A stretch of 64,000 nucleotides of DNA, from contig NZ_LT635836.1 of NCBI RefSeq assembly GCF_900128475.1, positions 262,526-326,525 of the forward strand, written 5' to 3'. Numbering within the stretch: the stretch's first letter is position 1; each line of letters begins with the position of its first letter. The notes beneath the pieces are model-generated. The model ran no database searches and had not been told where the DNA came from. It saw only the letters and a program-made list of their open reading frames with translations. The position numbers and the translations under genes were made by a program. Shown here piece by piece: positions 58,300-64,000 of the stretch. The DNA comes from Mediterranea massiliensis (GTDB lineage: Bacteria; Bacteroidota; Bacteroidia; Bacteroidales; Bacteroidaceae).

Positions 58300-59826
58300 T
58301 TAGCAGAGTGCCTTGTTCAGCATGTAGTACACCTCGTTCATGCGGAGTTCTTTCTTGAACTCGCTGATGGTGGTGTCTTTGTTGATGTGCACCATCTCGA
58401 TACCGGCAATCTCGGCATAGTCTTCCCAGTATTCAGCCGTCAGGTCGTAAGAGAAGCAGGAGTGGTGCGTACCGCCGGCCAGAATCCAGGCACCGGCACC
58501 TACCTCGAAGTTTGGCATCGGCTTCCAGAGGGCAGAAGCGACAGGCAGCTTGGGCAACGGTTTCGGCTCGATACACTCCACGTCGTTTACAATCAGACGG
58601 AAACGGTTACCCAGGTCAACGACTGTAGCGGTACAACCCATGCCTACCTTAGACGTGAACACGAGGCGCGCCGTCTGGCTCTTGCGGATACCGATACCCA
58701 GGAAATGAACCTCCAGACGGGGCTTCTTGGCGGCGATAAGCGGACAAACTTCCAACATGTGGGCCTGCAGGATGGCACTGTTCTGTCCGTCGAAATTCAA
58801 GGTGTAGTCCTCGAGGAACGAGCAGCCGTTGGGCAATCCCTGATTCATCACCCAAACCATACGGTAGAGAGCAGCCGACTTCCAGTCACCCTCGGCACCG
58901 AAACCGTAACCTTCGGCCATCAGACGCTGCGATGCCAGACCGGGAATCTGGTCAAAGTGACTGCCGTCTGTCTGGCCCAGATCATCAAAGTTGGTTGTAA
59001 AGCCCTTGGCACCCTTGTCTTTCAAGATGGCACGGAGAGCCAGTTCAGCCTTCGCAGAGTTCCAAACCTTCTGATAAGCTTCGGTAGACTTGTCTTCCAG
59101 AGAGGCATCGTGGTCGTATTCAGCAAAGTAAGTTTTAACAAGAGCATCTACATCGGCATCCTTCACCTGTGCGTGATATTCCATCAGTTCGCTCACGGGG
59201 CAATAGTCTACATGGTAACCCATGCGCTGTTCAGCCTCGACCTTGTCGCCGTCGGTTACGGCCACGTTGTTCATTTGATCGCCGAAACGGATGATGAGCA
59301 TATCCTGTGCATCGGTCCAAGCGGCACAGACACGCATCCATACGGCAATCTTCTTCTGGGTTTCTTCTTCCTTCCAGTAGCCAACCACCACTTTGCGGCG
59401 GATGCGCATACGGGTACAGATGTGGCCGAACTCACGGTCGCCGTGGGCGCTCTGGTTGAGGTTCATGAAGTCCATGTCCATCGTATCCCAAGGAATTTCC
59501 TTGTTGTACTGTGTATGCAGGTGAAGCAAAGGCTTCTTCAGCTGCTGCAAACCGTGAATCCACATCTTGGCAGGCGAGAAGGTGTGCATCCAAGTGATGA
59601 CACCGATACATTTTTCCTCGTTGTTGGCTGCTTTGAACACAGCTTCCACTTCCTTGGAAGAATTTGCAGTACCTTTATATACAACTTTTACAGGCAGCTT
59701 GCCCGATTCATTCAAACCCTTTACCATTTCGTTGCTGTGTGCATCAACGGCAATCACGGCATCACCACCGTACAGGAGCTGTGCACCTGTAACGAACCAT
59801 ACTTCATATTGATCAAATGCGTTCAT
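58300..59826 (-). CDS. araA: L-arabinose isomerase
   Basis: 508 residues, normal length. Interconverts L-arabinose and L-ribulose, Mn2+-dependent, in the cytoplasm. Recognised segments: EVWFVTGAQLLYG at the start, IGVITWMHTFSPAKMWIHGL, LLHLHTQYNKEIPW, AEGYGFGAEGDWK with the metal-binding glutamate, a second glutamate in GCSFLEDYTLNF, and GGTHHSCFSYDL near the C-terminus. First committed step of the pathway; hairpins lie on both sides of the gene. Confidence 0.97.
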   Translation of the reverse strand: MNAFDQYEVWFVTGAQLLYGGDAVIAVDAHSNEMVKGLNESGKLPVKVVYKGTANSSKEVEAVFKAANNEEKCIGVITWMHTFSPAKMWIHGLQQLKKPLLHLHTQYNKEIPWDTMDMDFMNLNQSAHGDREFGHICTRMRIRRKVVVGYWKEEETQKKIAVWMRVCAAWTDAQDMLIIRFGDQMNNVAVTDGDKVEAEQRMGYHVDYCPVSELMEYHAQVKDADVDALVKTYFAEYDHDASLEDKSTEAYQKVWNSAKAELALRAILKDKGAKGFTTNFDDLGQTDGSHFDQIPGLASQRLMAEGYGFGAEGDWKSAALYRMVWVMNQGLPNGCSFLEDYTLNFDGQNSAILQAHMLEVCPLIAAKKPRLEVHFLGIGIRKSQTARLVFTSKVGMGCTATVVDLGNRFRLIVNDVECIEPKPLPKLPVASALWKPMPNFEVGAGAWILAGGTHHSCFSYDLTAEYWEDYAEIAGIEMVHINKDTTISEFKKELRMNEVYYMLNKALC

Positions 59827-59865
59827 AATACTATAATATTATTAAGTTGTTGTTATTGGGGTTAT

Positions 59866-59916
59866 GGGCGACAAGCGACGAGCCCTCACATGCTTGCGGT
59901 CCTCAGCTTGTCACCC
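59866..59916 (-). other. Intercistronic hairpin between araD and araA
   Basis: GGGCGACAAGC (59866-59876) pairs with GCTTGTCACCC (59906-59916) apart from one wobble pair, 30-nt loop. A likely RNA-processing or stability element; there is no T-run on the minus strand. Confidence 0.45.
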
Positions 59917-59925
59917 GGAAATTTT

Positions 59926-60612
59926 TCACTTTTGTCCGTAATAGGCATTCGGCCCGTGCTTGCGGCTGAAATGCTTCTCGATAAGCAATGGGCTCATCGT
60001 CAGGTTGGGATTGACCGCATAGGCTATGGAAGCCATCTTGGCCACCTGTTCCATAACGACAGCGTTGTGGACCGCATCATGCGCATCCTTTCCCCAGGCA
60101 AAGGGACCATGATTCTTGACCAGTACGCCCGGTGTATGTACAGGATTCAATCCTTCGAAGCGTTTTACAATTACGTTACCCGTTTCGCGTTCATATTCGC
60201 CTTTCACCTCGGCTTCGGTCATGTCGGCCGTACAGGGAATGGCATCGTGAAAATAATCGGCATGCGTTGTACCGATATTGGGGATGTCGCATCCGGCCTG
60301 AGCCCAGGCCGTAGCATACGTGGAGTGTGTATGTACCACTCCACCAATCTCAGGGAAAGCCTTATAGAGTACCACATGGGTAGGTGTGTCAGACGATGGT
60401 CTCAACTTGCCTTCCACCACTTTGCCGTCGAGGTCGACCACAACCATGTCTTCAGCCTTCATTGTGTCATAGCTTACACCACTGGGCTTGATGACTACCA
60501 GTCCGCTTGCACGATCAATGGCCGACACGTTTCCCCAAGTAAAAATAACCAGTCCGTGTTTCACCAATTCAAGATTGGCACGAAAAACTTTTTCTTTCAA
60601 TTCTTCCAGCAT
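59926..60612 (-). CDS. araD: L-ribulose-5-phosphate 4-epimerase
   Basis: 228 residues. Retro-aldol epimerase giving D-xylulose-5-phosphate. Class II aldolase fold: [27 protein letters not shown]75 in RPSSDTPTH, zinc ligands H94-T-H96 (VVHTHSTYA) and a third histidine in [19 protein letters not shown] region, matching the family's D-H-H-H set. Third enzyme of arabinose catabolism, directly downstream of the regulator gene. Confidence 0.96.
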   Translation of the reverse strand: MLEELKEKVFRANLELVKHGLVIFTWGNVSAIDRASGLVVIKPSGVSYDTMKAEDMVVVDLDGKVVEGKLRPSSDTPTHVVLYKAFPEIGGVVHTHSTYATAWAQAGCDIPNIGTTHADYFHDAIPCTADMTEAEVKGEYERETGNVIVKRFEGLNPVHTPGVLVKNHGPFAWGKDAHDAVHNAVVMEQVAKMASIAYAVNPNLTMSPLLIEKHFSRKHGPNAYYGQK

Positions 60613-60638
60613 ATAAATAACATATTGAAGTGTTTGTA

Positions 60639-61316
60639 TTACAATTTAAAATTCGGAGTTTTCCGATAAGCATTCTCATTGAATTGATACAAGGCGGCTC
60701 CCCGTTTGGAGCCAGTCTTGTCAATCTTGTCCGTTTTTTCAATGCAATTCATCTCGGCAATGCGTTTTCGGAAATTACGTTTGTCAAGTGGAGCACCATA
60801 AATGGCTTCATATAGACTCTGCAACTGCGACAGCGTAAAAAGCTTGGGCAACAAATTGAATCCGATAGGTTCGGTCGACGCCTTCTGCTGCATCAGCGCC
60901 CGAGCTTTCTCCACCATCTCCGAATGGTCAAAGATAAGCGGAGGCACTTCATTGATGTTAATCCAGAAAGCATTATGCTGATGCACCAGGTCGCGGTCGT
61001 ATTCATCGACATTGACCAATGCATAATAGGCGATGGAGATGACACGACCACCCGGATCGCGGTGAACGTCACCAAACGAACCGACCTGCTCCATGTAGAC
61101 CTGATTCAATCCGGTCAGTTCGGCCAACACTCGCTTGGCGGCATCGTCCACGCTCTCGTTTTCCTGCACAAAGCCTCCCATCAGCGACCATTCGCCCTTG
61201 GCCGGTTCAAAGTTTCGCTTCAACAGGAGGAGACTCAACTCTCCTCCGCTGAAACCGAATATGATGCAGTCTACCGAAATGTAGAACTTTGGATTTACAC
61301 TATAATATTTAGTCAT
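60639..61316 (-). CDS. AraR-type regulator: Nudix-like domain plus winged helix
   Basis: 225 residues. Residues 1-150 form a Nudix fold, but the Nudix box (48-70, [20 protein letters not shown]) lacks the REUxEE glutamates, so hydrolase activity is unlikely and the domain probably binds a sugar. Residues 150-225 ([39 protein letters not shown]) are a winged helix for DNA binding. This matches the L-arabinose regulator described for Bacteroides thetaiotaomicron, which sits at the equivalent place in its ara operon. It should control this operon in response to L-arabinose. Confidence 0.9.
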   Translation of the reverse strand: MTKYYSVNPKFYISVDCIIFGFSGGELSLLLLKRNFEPAKGEWSLMGGFVQENESVDDAAKRVLAELTGLNQVYMEQVGSFGDVHRDPGGRVISIAYYALVNVDEYDRDLVHQHNAFWININEVPPLIFDHSEMVEKARALMQQKASTEPIGFNLLPKLFTLSQLQSLYEAIYGAPLDKRNFRKRIAEMNCIEKTDKIDKTGSKRGAALYQFNENAYRKTPNFKL

Positions 61317-61340
61317 TCAATACAAATTTAAATAAAGAAA

Positions 61341-63086
61341 TTACCAAAAATAAGCATAGAACAGGGCGCAAAGCAATACAACACCCAACGAAGCAATCAC
61401 ATCCCACTTGTTCCAGCTCTTTCTGATAAGTTCCTTGTAACTACCAGTAAACGTAATGGCTTCTATCTGCTGAACAGAAGGTTTCGGAGTAAAGCAGGAC
61501 ACTACTACCATCAGGACAATCAGGAAGACAAGCAACCAAATTTCAAAAATCAGCCAGTTGGTCTGCCAGAACCAGGAAGTTGCTTCCCAGAAAGAACCTT
61601 CCATAACAGCATTACCGCTCTTGGTGATGACATTGGTTACCAGACGAAGCATACCGATAAGGAAGCCTCCGATAAGTCCCCATTCTCCGGCCTTTGGAGT
61701 AATTTTCTTCGAGAAAATTCCAAGAGTAAATACGGCAACCATTGCAGGAGCCAGCAAGGACTGGATATCTTGCAGATAGCTATACAGATTGTCCATATTC
61801 ATCATGATGGGCAGCCAAGCCAAACCCAAAAGCACGACAACGACAGTAGCTACACGGCCTACAAACACATAGTGAGCCTCACTCTTGCCCTGACGCATCG
61901 GCTTGTAAAAATCTTCCGTAAACAGAGTGGCACAACTGTTGAAGAACGCTGCCAGTGAAGTGACAAGCGCACAGATAAAGCCGATGGTAACCAATCCCTT
62001 CACACCGGCCGGAAGAATATTCTTCACCATCATGGCAAAAGCGCCATCCGTATCGTGCTGATTGGCGAGATCCATCACAATGCCACTATCCGGATTCTGC
62101 GCAAGGGCAACAGCCACCATACCGGGAATCAAGAACATGAATACCGGAAGGATTTTGAAGTAACCGGCTGCGATGCTACCGCGACGGGCACGCTTCATCA
62201 CCACATCGTCAGATTCCCCCTTCTGCTGACCAAGTACACGCTGAACGATGTGCTGGTCTGTACACCAATACCAGAAACCGATGATGGATGCACCGATGAA
62301 CACGGCAAAACCGGGGAACTTGGAATACATGGGGTCGCCCTCTTCCCAATGGAACATGTGGTTGATGCCATATCCGTCATGAGCAGAACGGGCATAATCC
62401 ATCATGTTAGTCCAACCGTCTACAATACTGCCTTGTCCCAGAGCAGACAAACCGAGAAAAAGCACCAGGAAGGAACCGACAATCAGAATCGGCGTCTGGA
62501 TGGCCGACATCGTCATTACTCCCTTCATACCGCCAACTACAGTAAAGATGGCCGTAATGGCAATCAAGCCAAGAGCTCCCCACCAGAACGGCAGTCCAAA
62601 TAAGTATTCAAAAAAGATACCGCCTGTAAAGGCCGTCACACTGACCTTGGTCAGGATATAGGCAATTAAGGTAATGATACTCAGCCAAGAACCGGTTTTT
62701 TTGGTATAGCGGTATTTCAAGAAATCAGGCATCGTGATAATCTTGCCCATTTTATTGTTCAACAACTGATAGAAAGGCACGAAAAGCCAACCAAGAATAA
62801 GTATCATCCATCCCTGCATTTCCCAGTGGGCCATTCCCACTCCATCTTTAGCTCCAGTACCGGCCAGTCCTACCAAATGCTCCGAACCGATATTGGCAGC
62901 AAAAATTGCAGCACCAATTACATACCAGGGTTCTCCCTTTCCAAACAGATAGTCCTGACTGTCCGCACCTTTCATGGCCAGTTTGTCTTTCCGTACAGAA
63001 CGATAGACCATCCAGGCTACCAGAATAATTCCTACGGCCAGAACTGCCCAGTCCAGCCAAACAAATTCATGCGAATTCCAATTCAT
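61341..63086 (-). CDS. Sodium:solute symporter (SSS family), probable arabinose transporter
   Basis: 581 residues with about 14 membrane segments, SGLT-like. SSS hallmarks: FAANIGSEHLVGLAGTGAK (sodium and sugar site, TM1), PDFLKYRYTKKTGSWL, FTVVGGMKGVMTMSAIQTPI, FWYWCTDQHIVQRVLGQQ and ALVTSLAAFFNSCATLFTEDF (second Na+ site). Sugar specificity follows from its place in the arabinose operon, 24 nt upstream of araR. Imports the L-arabinose released by the GH51 enzyme. Confidence 0.92.
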   Translation of the reverse strand: MNWNSHEFVWLDWAVLAVGIILVAWMVYRSVRKDKLAMKGADSQDYLFGKGEPWYVIGAAIFAANIGSEHLVGLAGTGAKDGVGMAHWEMQGWMILILGWLFVPFYQLLNNKMGKIITMPDFLKYRYTKKTGSWLSIITLIAYILTKVSVTAFTGGIFFEYLFGLPFWWGALGLIAITAIFTVVGGMKGVMTMSAIQTPILIVGSFLVLFLGLSALGQGSIVDGWTNMMDYARSAHDGYGINHMFHWEEGDPMYSKFPGFAVFIGASIIGFWYWCTDQHIVQRVLGQQKGESDDVVMKRARRGSIAAGYFKILPVFMFLIPGMVAVALAQNPDSGIVMDLANQHDTDGAFAMMVKNILPAGVKGLVTIGFICALVTSLAAFFNSCATLFTEDFYKPMRQGKSEAHYVFVGRVATVVVVLLGLAWLPIMMNMDNLYSYLQDIQSLLAPAMVAVFTLGIFSKKITPKAGEWGLIGGFLIGMLRLVTNVITKSGNAVMEGSFWEATSWFWQTNWLIFEIWLLVFLIVLMVVVSCFTPKPSVQQIEAITFTGSYKELIRKSWNKWDVIASLGVVLLCALFYAYFW

Positions 63087-63121
63087 ATCATTTTATGTTT
63101 TTGTTAGTACTCTATTCAAGG

Positions 63122-64000
63122 TTATTCTTCTACAGAAAACTTAAAGACACATTCACTGTTATAAGTTTGTCCCGGTTCCAGAACTACAGACGGCCAATCC
63201 GGTTTGTTAGGGCTGTCGGGATAATGCTGTGTTTCCAAACATACAGAAGCACGTTGGTTATACACGATGCCCTTCTTTCCCTTCACTGTCCCGTCAAGGA
63301 AATTACCAGTATAAACCTGAATACCTGGCTCATTGGTATACACATCCAACGTGATGCCTGTTTCTGGTGAAGTCAGACGGGCAGCCAATTGTGTCATGTC
63401 CCCTTGTGTATTCAGCACCCAGTTGTGGTCATATCCGTTACCGTTTTTCAGCTGAACGAAATCATAGTCGTCGATATCCTGACCTATCACTTTCGGGGTA
63501 GTGAAATCCATCGGGGTATCTTTTACCGGAAGAATTTCACCCGTCGTCATAAACGTGCTGTCTACCGGCGTATAATAGTCAGCATTAATATATAAGATGT
63601 GGTCAGTAGCTGCTTTGGCAGGATTACCCGACAAATTAAAATATGAATGGTTCGTCATATTGATGACTGTCTTCTTGTCGGTCGTGGCAGTACATTTAAT
63701 GTTAAGGGCATTGTCGTCTGTCAATTTATAAATGACCTTGGCCGTTACATTACCTGGGAAATTTTCATCTCCATCCGGAGAGAAACGGGTCAGTTCGAGC
63801 GTCGATCCATCAATCTGCTTAGCGTCATATACTTGATACTGCCATCCCTTCGGCCCTCCGTGCAGGCAATGGCCGAAATTGTTTTGAGGCAATTGGATGG
63901 TATCACCGTCAAGCACCAGACGGCCGTGGTCGATACGGTTGGCATAACGACCAATAGCAGCCCCGAAATCACTGGGAATATGAATGTAATCGGCAATACT
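63122..64000 (-). CDS. Aldose 1-epimerase (galactose mutarotase), 5' end outside window
   Basis: The frame is open to base 64000, so about 292 C-terminal residues are visible and the start lies beyond the window. It equilibrates alpha and beta sugar anomers. GRYANRI, LHGGPKGW, NHSYFNL (with the catalytic histidine), YTPVDSTFMTTGE, GYDHNWVL and the C-terminal LETQHYPDSPNKPDWPSVVL with the general-base glutamate region in VLEPG are intact. First visible gene of the arabinose operon; any operon promoter lies further right. Confidence 0.92.
   Translation of the reverse strand, partial: SIADYIHIPSDFGAAIGRYANRIDHGRLVLDGDTIQLPQNNFGHCLHGGPKGWQYQVYDAKQIDGSTLELTRFSPDGDENFPGNVTAKVIYKLTDDNALNIKCTATTDKKTVINMTNHSYFNLSGNPAKAATDHILYINADYYTPVDSTFMTTGEILPVKDTPMDFTTPKVIGQDIDDYDFVQLKNGNGYDHNWVLNTQGDMTQLAARLTSPETGITLDVYTNEPGIQVYTGNFLDGTVKGKKGIVYNQRASVCLETQHYPDSPNKPDWPSVVLEPGQTYNSECVFKFSVEE

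Noticed and set aside
58387..60669. 760-codon open frame on the plus strand
   Set aside because: Runs antisense through araA and araD, both with full family motifs; no start signal and no recognisable domain.

Overview
The window looks like a chromosomal segment of a gut Bacteroidales bacterium, most likely Bacteroides or a close relative. The evidence is: surface-type lipoproteins with acidic residues after the lipobox cysteine; fimbrillin-family proteins; a carboxynorspermidine decarboxylase; an L-arabinose operon with a Nudix-type regulator; IS982 and IS4 elements of the Bacteroides type; and, before many genes, the Bacteroides promoter form TTTG/TTG - about 20 nt - TAnnTTTG instead of E. 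coli -35/-10 boxes.

Layout. 1-7.8 kb: end of a TPR protein, a secreted GH13 amylase, a two-gene surface unit (a lipoprotein joining a fimbrillin-like N-terminus to an IdeS/Mac-type cysteine protease, then a fimbrillin-like lipoprotein), a cupin, and an HxlR regulator with its SDR oxidoreductase. 7.8-13.4 kb: flavodoxin lipoprotein, an intact IS982 element with a 7-bp target duplication, a 1-Cys peroxiredoxin, a triple-GNAT fusion plus a GNAT, and a membrane-protein gene split by an in-frame amber codon. 13.42-23.27 kb: a ~9.8 kb integrative and mobilizable element inserted into the 3' end of tRNA-Asp(GTC). It is bounded by a 17-bp direct repeat and carries a tyrosine recombinase, a YhcG/DUF1016 nuclease with an unknown partner gene, a DUF3853 protein, a RepA-like ATPase, iteron-like repeats, a primase, an oriT-like region, a MobV-type relaxase and a secreted protein with two DTG motifs.

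23.3-46.5 kb is mostly housekeeping: aminotransferase, YqgE, RecR, EngB, a six-gene tRNA array (3 Gly-GCC, 2 Leu-CAG, 1 Leu-GAG), NspC, PcrA/UvrD helicase, Fe-superoxide dismutase, a ThiE-like protein, pyruvate phosphate dikinase, two RNA-modification enzymes, small envelope proteins, Ppx/GppA and polyphosphate kinase, a glycosyltransferase and an orphan HicB-like protein. 46.7-48.0 kb is an IS4-type element inserted between a promoter and the Shine-Dalgarno sequence of a map-rmuC-xpt-xanthine permease unit. 52.3-54.4 kb holds a BlaR1-like metalloprotease and a BlaI repressor with no beta-lactamase nearby. The last 9 kb is an L-arabinose locus read right to left: aldose 1-epimerase (cut by the window end), sodium-sugar symporter, AraR-like Nudix regulator, AraD, AraA, a kinase in the AraB role, and a secreted GH51 arabinofuranosidase. 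Together these release arabinose, import it and convert it to D-xylulose-5-phosphate.

The points most worth a second look are the fimbrillin-IdeS-like fusion, the tRNA-Asp element with its nuclease and double-DTG cargo, two intergenic arrays of 22-bp repeats sharing the layout AAGCAA...TTT, and the IS4-type insertion that separates map from its promoter. All assignments come from reading motifs and context; no database search was run.
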